From Sphaerisporangium perillae (GTDB taxonomy: Bacteria > Actinomycetota > Actinomycetes > Streptosporangiales > Streptosporangiaceae), in NCBI RefSeq assembly GCF_023276435.1, contig NZ_JALLPO010000062.1, positions 1 to 42,917 on the forward strand: 42,917 nt of DNA, in the 5' to 3' direction. Every line of letters begins with the position of its first letter. The stretch's first letter is position 1. This document shows positions 1-7,121 of the stretch, piece after piece. The notes beneath the pieces are model-generated. The model ran no database searches. It saw only the letters and a program-made list of their open reading frames with translations, and was not told where the DNA came from. The position numbers were made by a program, and so were the translations under genes.

Positions 1-14
1 CACGCACCTGCGGG

Positions 15-260
15 TCAGGGATCTGCGGATCCGGCTTGCTCGCTCCCACGAAGGGATGTCTCCTTCCCCACCCTCGATGCAGAGTTTTGCGCCTGTTTGC
101 TACCTCTATCCATTTTGGCAGGGAGGGGTTCGTCGTTCGGGAGCTGGAGGCAGACCGGGGCGCGGCCCAGCTCACGCCAGCGGTAGAAGGTCCGGCGGGA
201 GACTCCGCCGAGTTCGTCGAGGACCTCAGGCAGCGTCAGCAGCTTGTCTGGGCGTGTCAT
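15..260 (-). CDS. Excisionase-like helix-turn-helix protein with divergent C-terminus
   Basis: An 81-residue protein. Its first 40 residues form the AlpA/MerR-type winged HTH of AICE excisionases: TLPEVLDELGGVSRRTFYRW followed by RELGRAPVCLQLPN. Such proteins bind DNA near attP and bias the integrase towards excision. The ATG overlaps the rep stop codon as ATGA, which implies translational coupling with rep. Family members normally continue after LPN with a short strand and a helix ending near residue 60 (a GE-R-RRSDLD-W type ending). Here that part is replaced by an unrelated polar tail rich in Ser, Gln and Lys, so the C-terminus looks truncated or recombined. An integrase gene would be expected just beyond the left edge of the window. 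The HTH identity is fairly sure; activity is doubtful. Confidence 0.7.
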   Translation of the reverse strand: MTRPDKLLTLPEVLDELGGVSRRTFYRWRELGRAPVCLQLPNDEPLPAKMDRGSKQAQNSASRVGKETSLRGSEQAGSADP

Positions 261-1639
261 CGGGCACCGTCCGAGCCACCGATCTGGGGAGTACCGGCCA
301 GCGCGGCGGCGAGGAGTTGTTCGCCGGAGGTCAGGCCACGGCCGGCGTAGGCCCAGCGGGCTATGGTGACCGGCTGGTCTTCCGAGAAGATCGGGAGTCG
401 CCCCGTGGTGATCTCGTGCTTTCGGGCATGGTCGATGCGTACCGATCGGAGTTTGCCGATGGTGGTGGAGTAGCGGCGGCTTCGGGTGGAGTAGTGGCCG
501 CGGTAGCCGAGCATGTGAGCCCAATGGGCGAGCCGGAGTTCGGCCAGATGAGGCAAGGCGCCGAGGCGGAAGCATTCGGAGATCAGCCGCCGGGGGTGGT
601 CACGAAGCCCGAGGGTGGACAGGTCTTCCAGCGGATAGATGCGCCGGTCGAGGGTGCCGACGCATTCGGCCGCTTTGGTGGCGTATTTGGCGACGTAGGC
701 CGCAACGGCCTGTTCGGTCAGGTCTCCACCGGGAGTGATGGGCCGGATGTCGAGTTGCCGCCCCCAGCGCAGGACCCGTACCGGCTCGTGTGAGGTGGTG
801 GAGATCTTGACGGAGACGGCGGGGGCGGCACCTTGCACGGCACTCGTCAACACGTCGGTTGTCGCCCAGGCCGGGGGCGGAGAGGTAGGCCCGTCGGGTC
901 CGTCGAGGCGGATGACGGCGTGCAGGTGGACGACGCCGCGGCGTTGGTATTCGGCGACCTTGGCGTAGGAGAGGACCAGGTGCTCCCGCAGCTCGCGAAG
1001 GCTGAGCCCGCCTGCTGTGGCCAGTCTGCGGCGCAGCGCGTCGGCGAAGCGTGCCCACAGCAGGGAAGCGACGGCGTTGAACAGTACCGAGCCGGTGTAG
1101 TCGTAACAGTCCGGGCACAGTGGCTCGCCGAGGATCTCCTCGTCGGCGTGGTGCCGTGCACTACAGGAGGCCACATGCCCATGTGGGCAGGGGGTGGCGT
1201 CGCGCCGAGAGTGGCAGGGCAGGACCTTGCCGTTGTTCTCTCGCCGGGTGTGTACCGGCCCGAACGAGGGTGCGGTGAAGGTGACGAACAGGCATGGATG
1301 CCCGCTGACCGAGGGCGGGACGCCCTTGCCGCCGACAAGGCCGGCGCGGATGAGTTGGTAGGTGTCGCCGCGGTAGGTCTTGGCGCAGGCAGGGCAGCGG
1401 CTCGCGCGCCGGGTCTTGCAGGGCAGGCGGAGCACGCCCCCGGGTTCGCTGTGGGTGGTGTAGGTGTGCAGGCGCTGGCCGTTGGCGGGGTCGACGTGCA
1501 GGACGGTGCCGCGCATGTTGATGGGCTGTCGGCATCCGCCGGTCCGGCGGATCTGTGCGGCCCACCGGTCGTAGTCGGGACTGTCGAGGCGTGCGACCAA
1601 GCTGGCGATCGCGTGCGGATCGATGGTTGATGCGGGCAA
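257..1639 (-). CDS. RepSA-like rolling-circle replication initiator
   Basis: A 460-residue HUH-type replication initiator of the pSAM2 RepSA group, which nicks the element's origin so that it replicates as a circle after excision. Visible motifs are FVTFTAP at 118-124 (motif I), VVHLHAVI with the metal-binding His pair at 238 and 240 (motif II), and AYVAKYATK near 314-322 with the candidate nicking tyrosine (motif III). Cys/His clusters at 74-85 and 151-178 suggest zinc binding. The start is TTG at 1639, chosen because a perfect AAAGGAGG lies 8 bases upstream. The stop overlaps the xis start. The length is normal for the family and no lesion is seen. The family assignment is confident. Confidence 0.88.
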   Translation of the reverse strand: MPASTIDPHAIASLVARLDSPDYDRWAAQIRRTGGCRQPINMRGTVLHVDPANGQRLHTYTTHSEPGGVLRLPCKTRRASRCPACAKTYRGDTYQLIRAGLVGGKGVPPSVSGHPCLFVTFTAPSFGPVHTRRENNGKVLPCHSRRDATPCPHGHVASCSARHHADEEILGEPLCPDCYDYTGSVLFNAVASLLWARFADALRRRLATAGGLSLRELREHLVLSYAKVAEYQRRGVVHLHAVIRLDGPDGPTSPPPAWATTDVLTSAVQGAAPAVSVKISTTSHEPVRVLRWGRQLDIRPITPGGDLTEQAVAAYVAKYATKAAECVGTLDRRIYPLEDLSTLGLRDHPRRLISECFRLGALPHLAELRLAHWAHMLGYRGHYSTRSRRYSTTIGKLRSVRIDHARKHEITTGRLPIFSEDQPVTIARWAYAGRGLTSGEQLLAAALAGTPQIGGSDGAR

Positions 1640-1647
1640 GATGGAGT

Positions 1648-1655
1648 CCTCCTTT
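1648..1655 (-). promoter_or_regulatory. Strong ribosome binding site for the TTG start of rep
   Basis: The minus strand reads AAAGGAGG, with eight bases before TTG at 1639. No ATG or GTG in the rep frame has comparable spacing, so this site decides the start. A strong site with a weak start codon is a common way to hold Rep synthesis low. Confidence 0.7.
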
Positions 1656-1734
1656 CACTCGTTGGGTGGAGGATGGCCCCCGACCTGGCAGGCGTCTTGG
1701 CGGATGTACGGCCAGGCCGGGGGCGCCCGGGGCA

Positions 1735-1872
1735 TTAGGCCCCGAGGTTGTCCATGCCAGTGCCGAAGCAGTCGGCGCAGGTGTCGCCGAGGCTGTCGAC
1801 TCCGGTGCCGTTGCAGGTGCAGCAGCGGTAACGGATGACGATCACCTCGTCTGCCGTGTCGCTCTCAGACAT
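1735..1872 (-). CDS. Small double CxxCxGTG zinc-knuckle protein
   Basis: A 45-residue protein with two DnaJ-type zinc motifs, CCTCNGTG and CADCFGTG, each of the CxxCxGxG form. It presumably binds one zinc ion and contacts a protein or nucleic acid partner. The ATG at 1872 overlaps the end of the preceding gene by 8 bases, so the two are probably coupled in the accessory operon that leads into rep. Tiny zinc proteins of this sort are common between spd/tra genes and rep in AICEs. No specific role is known to me. It is too short for certainty, but the motif pair and the overlap argue that it is real. Confidence 0.6.
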   Translation of the reverse strand: MSESDTADEVIVIRYRCCTCNGTGVDSLGDTCADCFGTGMDNLGA

Positions 1873-2215
1873 AGCCGTCAACAGGGCGGTCGTCGGGGAT
1901 GACGCAGCCCTCGTAGCTGCATTCGGCCTGGTATCCGGCACGACGTTCAGCAAGCACCGCCACGGCCCTGTACGCGACCGGGCCGAACCTGATCGAGGTG
2001 CCGCAGTGGCCGCTGTGGGGGTGATCGGCCTCGATCTCGCTGCCGAGGTAGGCGGCCACTTTGTCGATGTCGGTGCACATCTGGTAGTCGGCGGCGCGGT
2101 CGGGGAAGTAGTAGGCGGTCACCTCCGGGGACGGGGTGGGGATGTCTGGGTTGGTGTCGAGGAAGTCGGCCAGGTCCCGAAGACCGGAGATCAAAGCGGC
2201 ACGGTTGTCGATCAT
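1865..2215 (-). CDS. Conserved-looking AICE hypothetical protein
   Basis: A 116-residue soluble protein that I do not recognise. It begins MIDNRAALISGLRDLADFLD, an amphipathic helix followed by NPDIPTP. It has a central YYFPDRAADYQ segment and ends with paired cysteines (CSYEGC). There is no signal peptide or membrane segment. It sits 17 bases after the DUF2637 gene and overlaps the zinc-knuckle gene, so it belongs to the same transcription unit. Codon use is normal for the element. It may be a regulator or accessory of replication and transfer, but nothing in the sequence shows this directly. Confidence 0.6.
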   Translation of the reverse strand: MIDNRAALISGLRDLADFLDTNPDIPTPSPEVTAYYFPDRAADYQMCTDIDKVAAYLGSEIEADHPHSGHCGTSIRFGPVAYRAVAVLAERRAGYQAECSYEGCVIPDDRPVDGYV

Positions 2216-2232
2216 GATGGGTTCTCCCTTCT

Positions 2233-2928
2233 CTAGATGGGTTCGGATGCAGTTCGGAGGTGGCGCAGCAGGTCGGAGGCGAGTTGGTTGGACACACCAA
2301 GGCGGGCGCGGAGGTTGTCACGGTTGATCGGTTTGTGGTGCTGGGCGTGGTAGTCGCTGGCGACCTTGCGGGCGTAGTCGAGGAGTTCCGGGGAGGGCCC
2401 TGACCGATCGTCCCTGTCGTCCCGGTGACCCGGGACGAGTTCAGGAGCCGTCGAGGACGGCGGGACGAGTTGCGATGAGGACGAGGACGAGGTGCCTGAT
2501 GCCGGGGACGGGAGTGAGGACGGGTCCGGGGATGGTGCAGGGCGCGGTCCGGTGGAGCGGCGTTCGAGCATGGAGACCGCGACGAGGAACGCGCCGGCCG
2601 GGGTGGCTGCGACCAGCCAGCCCCAGGCAGAGGGTTGGGCTTGATGGAGGTTGGCGGCCAGGGACAGGACGACGCCACCGGTCAGGACGAGAGTGGGCCA
2701 GGAGGCCCAACCGGTCCGCGCCCGTCCGGTCTTCTTGTCTCGCTGGCGTTCGCGGGCGGCCATGACACAGGTGAGGTCGACGCAGACCGCGATGGCCCAG
2801 GCCATCCAGCCGTGTTGTCCGTGTGCGGTGGCGGTGTCGCGGATGTGGGTGAACGATCCGGCGCCGGCGATTGCCGCCAGGATGATGACCGGTCCGGAGT
2901 CGGCCAGCCAACCGGCGAAGCGTCGCAT
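2233..2928 (-). CDS. DUF2637 membrane protein, SpdB-like transfer accessory
   Basis: A 231-residue DUF2637-type protein. The N-terminal half holds about four membrane segments near residues 10-28, 42-58, 77-94 and 103-119, including the family stretch GSFTHIRDTA and HGWMAWAIAVCVDLTCVMAA. A Ser/Pro-rich linker (125-170) leads to a small C-terminal HTH-like domain (RDNLRARLGVSNQLASDLL). In AICEs this protein lies between rep and tra and is compared with the Spd proteins that help plasmid DNA spread within the mycelium. ATG at 2928 has GGGGGAG six bases upstream. It looks intact. The family is confident; the spread role is inferred from position. Confidence 0.75.
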   Translation of the reverse strand: MRRFAGWLADSGPVIILAAIAGAGSFTHIRDTATAHGQHGWMAWAIAVCVDLTCVMAARERQRDKKTGRARTGWASWPTLVLTGGVVLSLAANLHQAQPSAWGWLVAATPAGAFLVAVSMLERRSTGPRPAPSPDPSSLPSPASGTSSSSSSQLVPPSSTAPELVPGHRDDRDDRSGPSPELLDYARKVASDYHAQHHKPINRDNLRARLGVSNQLASDLLRHLRTASEPI

Positions 2929-2956
2929 CGTCTCCCCCTTTCTGATCGCGTGTGGG

Positions 2957-4182
2957 TCAGGCGTCCTGCAGTTCGGGGATGTCGGTTTCGGTCACCTCCC
3001 CGCGGTACTCCGGGCAGGTGAGGTCGTCCCAGGACGGGGTCAGGTGCCCGTAGGTACGGGCGGCATGTTCGGCGATCTGCTCCGCCACGTAGAAGGAGCG
3101 AGCGCGATACCACTGGCCGTCTTGAGAGGCGACGATGGCGACGCCGGGCGTCTCGGCCGGGATGGCGCGTGCAGAGACCAGCGCGGCGGGGTCGAGGTCG
3201 CCAAGGGTCATGGTCGCGGTTTCGGGGTCGTTGACCCGATGGCAGATCCGCCCCGAGCACTGAGCCCGCAGCGCGGTAACACCGGGGCCAAGGTCGGAGC
3301 CGATCCGCTGCCCGCACAGGAACAGGTAGATGCCGAACGCTCGCCCGAGTTGGGCGATCCGCAGCAGGCTGTGGAGGTTTTGGCGATCTCGTCCTTCTCG
3401 GACTTGTCGGCCATCAGGTACAGCTCTGCCAACTCATCGACCAGGACCACCACCGGCACCGGCCGCAGCGCCGCCGGGAGCTGCCAGATGTTGCGGGCAC
3501 CGCCGGCGCGGCACAGGCCCATCCGATCGAGCATGAGGGCTACAAGGTCACCGAGCAGCGCGACCGATTCCGCACGGTTGGTGGCCAGCGCCGACAGACG
3601 GGGAGCGTACGGGGCGAATTCGACCCCGCCCTTGAGGTCGAAGCCGACCAGGGCGACCGGTTGCGGAGCCAGGCCGACGATCAGCGCGTTGGCCAGGTTC
3701 GACTTGCCGGACTGGGTGGCACCGGCATTGAGCCAGTGCGGGACGGCGCGGAAGTCGATCGTCCATGGCCCGCCGGTCTCCAGCTTGCCGACGATGACCT
3801 TTAGCAGCTCTCCGGAGGCCGGCAGGGTGTCGAGGCGGACCAGCGGGTCGCGGATCGTCACGGCCAGCACGATCCGCCCGGGGCGCGGGGAGGAGACCCG
3901 GACGGCGTGCACGCCCCAGGCGTGCGCGAGCCGTTCGGCGGCTTGGCTGTAGTCGGCCGGGATCCGCCCTTCCAGGAGGCGAACGGTGACGCGCCAGCCG
4001 TGCCGCGTGGGTAAGGGCAGCCACATCCACGGCTTGACGTCGACGGCCACCCGTTGGATGCGGCGGCGAACCTTGACGATGCCGGTCGAGGCGACCGCGC
4101 GGGGAACGACGGTGAACCACCAACGCTGTTGCTTCTTGGTCAGAGCGCAGCCGAGGGCGACCTTGCGCCAGGTGGCCCGCAC
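2957..4182 (-). pseudogene. TraB/FtsK-type conjugal DNA translocase, frameshifted
   Basis: This gene encodes the septal DNA pump of AICE conjugation, an FtsK/SpoIIIE-type ATPase that moves double-stranded DNA between hyphae. The GTG frame from 4182 carries Walker A GATQSGKS at 154-161 and Walker B VVVLVDE at 244-250. After DEIAKTSTA the frame is lost. One base is missing in a C-run near 3367-3369 (gcc ctg became gcctg). The shifted frame continues the family sequence (LLRIAQLGRAFGIYLFLCGQ, then CHRVNDPETATMTLGDLDP) to the stop at 2957. Restored, the protein would have about 408 residues. The 84-residue frame starting MTLGDLDP at 3211 is only its C-terminus. The N-terminal membrane part is also missing: YRSYWLLVGYTLTAIS lies upstream in frame without a start codon. 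Real decay or a sequencing slip are both possible. Confidence 0.8.
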
Positions 4183-4302
4183 GCTGATCGCGGTGAGGGT
4201 GTAGCCGACAAGCAGCCAGTACGAGCGGTAGTGTCGACGACGGGTGAAAACTGGATCTGGCCCACATCTCGTGATCGTTATGAGCCCAGTCGGGCTGGCT
4301 CA

Positions 4303-4401
4303 CGTGGTGAGCAGTACGCGCTTGCGGAGCAAGTCGAAGCGGGCCCGCTCCCGGCGGGCCCGCGCCGCAGCGGTCAGTCCGCCACCCTCGGGATACCTCA
4401 T
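4303..4401 (-). pseudogene. IS630-like transposase N-terminal scrap
   Basis: The 32 codons from ATG at 4401 read MRYPEGGGLTAAARARRERA then RFDLLRKR. This resembles the usual opening of actinomycete IS630-type transposases (a GGGLTA segment followed by an Arg-rich helix). The frame stops at 4303 and no HTH follows. It lies between a traB gene that lacks its N-terminus and an E1 gene that lacks its usual C-terminus, so an insertion and deletion here may have removed both ends. The match is short and made from memory, so confidence is low. Confidence 0.35.
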
Positions 4402-4486
4402 CCCTCCTGCATAGACCCACGACGAACAGCCGTCACGCAACCAGCAGGCGACACTTACGTAACGTAACTCCCACCTTCAAAACTCT

Positions 4487-4582
4487 CTAGCTGTTGTCGC
4501 CGTTGACAGTGGTCAGATCCATGACACGGCCGAGACCGCATACGGGTTTTCCGAGGTGTTGTTCGAGCAACCGACGACCCTA
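4487..4582 (-). other. In-frame continuation of E1 behind an amber codon
   Basis: The E1 frame stops at TAG (4580-4582) but stays open for 30 more codons to a second TAG at 4487. The continuation reads GRRLLEQHLGKPVCGLGRV and then MDLTTVNGDNS. GKPVCGL resembles the region around the E1 catalytic cysteine, which the shorter product would lack. The stop may be a nonsense mutation (CAG to TAG is one step), a readthrough site, or a sequence error. Even the longer frame ends about 60-80 residues before a typical ThiF/E1 C-terminus. Confidence 0.6.
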
Positions 4583-5737
4583 GCGGGGTAGGCCATGCAG
4601 GTCGTCCTCAGTGAGGGCCTCGTCGCCTCGGGCGATGCGCGCCAGCGGTAGGCCGGTAGCTTGGTGGAGGCGCTGCTCGGCGGTCAATGTCGTGGTGCCG
4701 GTGGGGAAATAGCAGCGCATACATGGGCCTATGGGAAGACCTTCGTGCAGGCTGACCGTGGTGCCGGCGCGTCCGCCCGTGCCGCCGTCAAGGACAAGGT
4801 CGGCGTAGACGCGTTGGAGGTCGTGGCGTGCCGCGATGTTGTCGACGGCGCCGAGCACCGTCTGCGGCATCGGCTTGGTGCCCACGTCGATCTGGGCGAT
4901 GAAGTCGTCAACCGTCCCGTGAACGCGGCGAATGTCCATGCGTTGGAGTGCTGCTTCGACGATGTCGACCTTGGGGAGTCGGGCGACGGCGTCTTGATCG
5001 GTTCCGAGGCTGTAGGTGATCACGTTGGGCGGTTCGAAGATCTGGCGGTCGACGACGGTCAGTTCTCCGGTTGCTTCGAGTGCATCGAGGATGAGCGCGA
5101 CGGCGGTGCCGATTGCACCTGCGCCGATAAGCGCGAGCCGCACGACATGGAGGTGCTGGGGCGCCTGCTCATGCGGTGAGAAGAGTGCGACTGGGCAGAA
5201 GTCGAGCGCATCGATGTGTCGATGTGATCCTGGTCGGAGCGCGGTGACCGTCTTGAAGATCTCGCCGGTGAGCATAGCGGCGGTGAGGACGGCGCCGAGG
5301 CCGCTGCCAGCGTACCGCAACTTCGGAAACGGGTGTCCGGGCCGCCGGATGTGGGTGCCGTGTCCGTCGGGGGCGCCATTGAGGTGGGCGGCAGCGTGGT
5401 CGACACCGACCTGTACATGAAGCGCGTCCGGTGGTGCAGCACCAACCGTGATCGGGCGCTCCGGGTCGATACTGGCAGCGATGTGTACGACCTGGTCTAC
5501 GAGGTCGTCACTCAGGCGCCTAGATCCGTGACCGGGGTCGAGGTTGAGCTGGATGGGCAGGCGCCTCAGGTCTGCGACAAGGACACGAAGGCACGTGCTG
5601 CTGCCGGGCACAGTGGTGTCCACGGAGATGTGGACCTGGGACGCTTCGATCCGAGCGCGAAGGCTGTCCGGTTCACCGCCCCCGGCGGTCCCGGCGAGCA
5701 GGAGGCTGCGGCTGTAGTCAGTCGGCACGTACACCAT
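4580..5737 (-). CDS. E1-like ThiF-family Ubl-activating enzyme (truncated by TAG)
   Basis: This is the fourth gene of the ubiquitin-like operon. E1 enzymes adenylate the Ubl C-terminus and then carry it as a thioester. The first ~195 residues form an operon-specific N-terminal domain without a motif I know. The adenylation domain follows with LIGAGAIGTA (GxGxxG), the acidic VVDRQIFEPPN segment, GAVDNIAARHDL, and a CMRC half zinc site followed by YFP. ATG at 5737 overlaps the protease gene by 20 bases; GTG at 5755 or 5728 are alternatives. The frame ends at a TAG before the second CxxC and the expected catalytic cysteine, so this product could adenylate at best. The family is confident; function in its present state is doubtful. 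Confidence 0.75.
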   Translation of the reverse strand: MVYVPTDYSRSLLLAGTAGGGEPDSLRARIEASQVHISVDTTVPGSSTCLRVLVADLRRLPIQLNLDPGHGSRRLSDDLVDQVVHIAASIDPERPITVGAAPPDALHVQVGVDHAAAHLNGAPDGHGTHIRRPGHPFPKLRYAGSGLGAVLTAAMLTGEIFKTVTALRPGSHRHIDALDFCPVALFSPHEQAPQHLHVVRLALIGAGAIGTAVALILDALEATGELTVVDRQIFEPPNVITYSLGTDQDAVARLPKVDIVEAALQRMDIRRVHGTVDDFIAQIDVGTKPMPQTVLGAVDNIAARHDLQRVYADLVLDGGTGGRAGTTVSLHEGLPIGPCMRCYFPTGTTTLTAEQRLHQATGLPLARIARGDEALTEDDLHGLPR

Positions 5738-6212
5738 CTCCGTCGAAGACAACACTGTCAGTCGAGGTCACCGTCGGGTCGCATCGTGGCGCTTGAGTCG
5801 GTGTCCAGTCCGATGTGAAGGTCCACCAGCGCCACAAGGCGGGGTTCTCGGGCGGGTTGTCGAACGTGGGGACAACCGCGCTGCGGAAGCCCTTCACCCG
5901 CAGGCCACCCTCCCGGTCGGTTCGGGACAGGAACGCTCCTTCGGCGTGCGAGTGCACCATCGCGCGGACCTGCAGCTCGTTGCCTTCGGCCCAGGTGAAG
6001 ATCGCGTCGAACGCGGGCATGGTGATGATGAACAACCCGTACTTGCGGACGATTCCGGTCGTGCCGGCGACCGCGACGACACTCACCGTTGAGTCGCCGA
6101 GCTTCGTGAGCAGGAGGCTGCCGGTCTCGACGCCGGCTTGGCCATACCGGCGGATGTCGGCGCAAAGGCGGATGGCGGCTGGAGTCGGCACGATGAGGTT
6201 GGGCTGGCTCAT
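5718..6212 (-). CDS. JAB/JAMM (MPN) isopeptidase of the Ubl system
   Basis: A 164-residue zinc protease of the Mov34/MPN/JAB class. The catalytic Glu is E29 in GVETGSLLL. The metal site is HSHAEGAFLSRTD, giving H87, H89, S96 and D99; its spacing is one residue shorter than the classical HxH-x7-S-x2-D. In bacterial Ubl operons such enzymes mature the Ubl precursor or remove it from targets. The ATG at 6212 overlaps the E2 stop as ATGA, so the two are translationally coupled. It is a stand-alone domain with a C-terminal tail of about 30 residues. The place in the operon corresponds to BilC. It appears intact. Confidence 0.8.
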   Translation of the reverse strand: MSQPNLIVPTPAAIRLCADIRRYGQAGVETGSLLLTKLGDSTVSVVAVAGTTGIVRKYGLFIITMPAFDAIFTWAEGNELQVRAMVHSHAEGAFLSRTDREGGLRVKGFRSAVVPTFDNPPENPALWRWWTFTSDWTPTQAPRCDPTVTSTDSVVFDGDGVRAD

Positions 6213-6646
6213 GCGGCTCGTGCACCCCCGACCCGGTTGATGTCCTCGACGAGGTTCTCGACGACGAATAGGAACGGATTGCCGGTGTTGCGCCAGGCAT
6301 GCGGGCCGGTCGCCCATTCCGTGTGGAGGGCCTGCCCCTCGGCGGTGAAAGGCTTGCAGATGTCGTTCGGAGCGCGATATCCACTCGCCTCGGGCCAGCC
6401 CCGCGGATCACTGGTCGGCAGGCTGATCGCAGGAGCGAACAGCAACGATGGTGGACGGTGGGGATAGACCGTCCAGGAAATCCGTGCGACGAACTGGGTG
6501 CTGGCGGGAGCGGTGGGTTGAACGACCGCCCAGTAAAGACCTGCAGGGTCTTCTTCTCGGTGCACCAGCCGCCCGCCGGAGGAGGACAGGAACTCCTCCA
6601 CCTGCGGGACGTCCCGTGCGAGAGTGATCGTGCTCTCGATATCCAT
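6209..6646 (-). CDS. E2-like (UBC-fold) conjugating enzyme
   Basis: A 145-residue prokaryotic E2/UBC protein that would take the Ubl from E1 and pass it to a target. Residues 61-70, YPHRPPSLLF, match the E2 hallmark YPxxPPxxxF. The only cysteine is C97 in NDICKPFT, placed as the active site and followed by W111 and the C-terminal helix NPFLFVVENLVEDIN, as in E2 folds. The usual HPN tripeptide is not seen, which is normal for bacterial E2 families. The gene starts at ATG 6646, 7 bases after the Ubl stop, and is coupled to the protease gene. The position corresponds to BilB. No defect is visible. Confidence 0.78.
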   Translation of the reverse strand: MDIESTITLARDVPQVEEFLSSSGGRLVHREEDPAGLYWAVVQPTAPASTQFVARISWTVYPHRPPSLLFAPAISLPTSDPRGWPEASGYRAPNDICKPFTAEGQALHTEWATGPHAWRNTGNPFLFVVENLVEDINRVGGARAA

Positions 6647-6653
6647 TACCGGG

Positions 6654-6926
6654 TCAGCTCGCGCCCTGGATCGTCTCGGTGCGCAGCTTGAGGTGTAGAA
6701 CGTGGGCGTGGCCCGCGATCTCCCCGACTGTCTTGTCGACGGGCACCTCGTCACCGTCGTGCTTGAGGTAGTACCGGGTGGTGCCGTCAGCGGCAACCCC
6801 AAAGGCCGCCAGGGAGTCTCCCAGCACGGTGCCGATCGTGACCGAGTCGGCGTACTCGCGGCGGTACGGCCGGTCGGCGGTCGCGAACGTGACCTTGACC
6901 TCGATGTCGTGGGGCTTGTTGGGCAT
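6654..6926 (-). CDS. Ubiquitin-like beta-grasp modifier protein
   Basis: A 90-residue single-domain Ubl and first gene of the operon. After a short N-terminus it opens with the beta-hairpin IEVKVTFATADRPYRREYAD, then the helix IGTVLGDSLAAFG, then strands RYYLKHDGDEVPVDKTV and VLHLKL, which is the beta-grasp order. The C-terminus is TETIQGAS. A single Gly at 88 is followed by Ala-Ser, so removal of two residues by the JAMM protease would expose a Gly end for E1. BilA proteins have two Ubl domains; this one has a single domain, closer to Bub or DUF2604-like modifiers. The start at 6926 gives the compact domain, and GAGAG lies in the leader. The fold call is inference, strongly backed by the neighbours. 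Confidence 0.72.
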   Translation of the reverse strand: MPNKPHDIEVKVTFATADRPYRREYADSVTIGTVLGDSLAAFGVAADGTTRYYLKHDGDEVPVDKTVGEIAGHAHVLHLKLRTETIQGAS

Positions 6927-7121
6927 AGCTGCTCTCTTTCGTGGAGGGAATCTTGGTGCCGGAGGGTGGGCGGACTTCGACTGGGGAACCCTCGGCGTGC
7001 TGCAATTGCTACATCGCAACGGGTGCCGATATAGAAATTGACCTTGCCACGGAGATGCCGATAGTGCAAGTCATTTCACCCATGCAATGATGGAGTGGTT
7101 CGACGAGCCGAGGGAGACGGG
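6927..7121. promoter_or_regulatory. Divergent promoter/operator region, Ubl operon versus XRE-ImmA
   Basis: This 195-base intergenic region separates the leftward Ubl operon from the rightward xre-immA pair. It is more AT-rich than its surroundings around 6998-7090. A plus-strand TTGACC (7038-7043) with a weak TAGTGC-type -10 about 18 bases on could drive xre. The motif TGCAA recurs (near 7001, 7065 and 7083), along with GCAATTGC and TTGCTACATCGCAA, as expected for operators of a small XRE repressor. Exact sites are not resolved by eye. Confidence 0.5.

Noticed and set aside
56-1630. Plus-strand frames opposite rep and xis
   Set aside because: They are shadows of the high-GC rep gene. The translations are Gly/Val/Arg-rich without motifs, and rep has a strong ribosome site and full HUH motifs.
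2957-3211. A separate 84-residue gene starting MTLGDLDP
   Set aside because: It is the C-terminus of TraB/FtsK displaced by a frameshift. The preceding codons in its own frame (CHRVNDPETAT) also match the family.
4339-4363. Twice-repeated GCGGGCCCGC palindrome as a regulatory site
   Set aside because: It lies within the Arg/Ala-rich codons of the transposase scrap and is expected from composition.
3548-4420. A 290-residue minus-strand frame across traB
   Set aside because: Its body is an Arg/Pro-rich out-of-frame reading of traB. Only the traB frame has Walker motifs.
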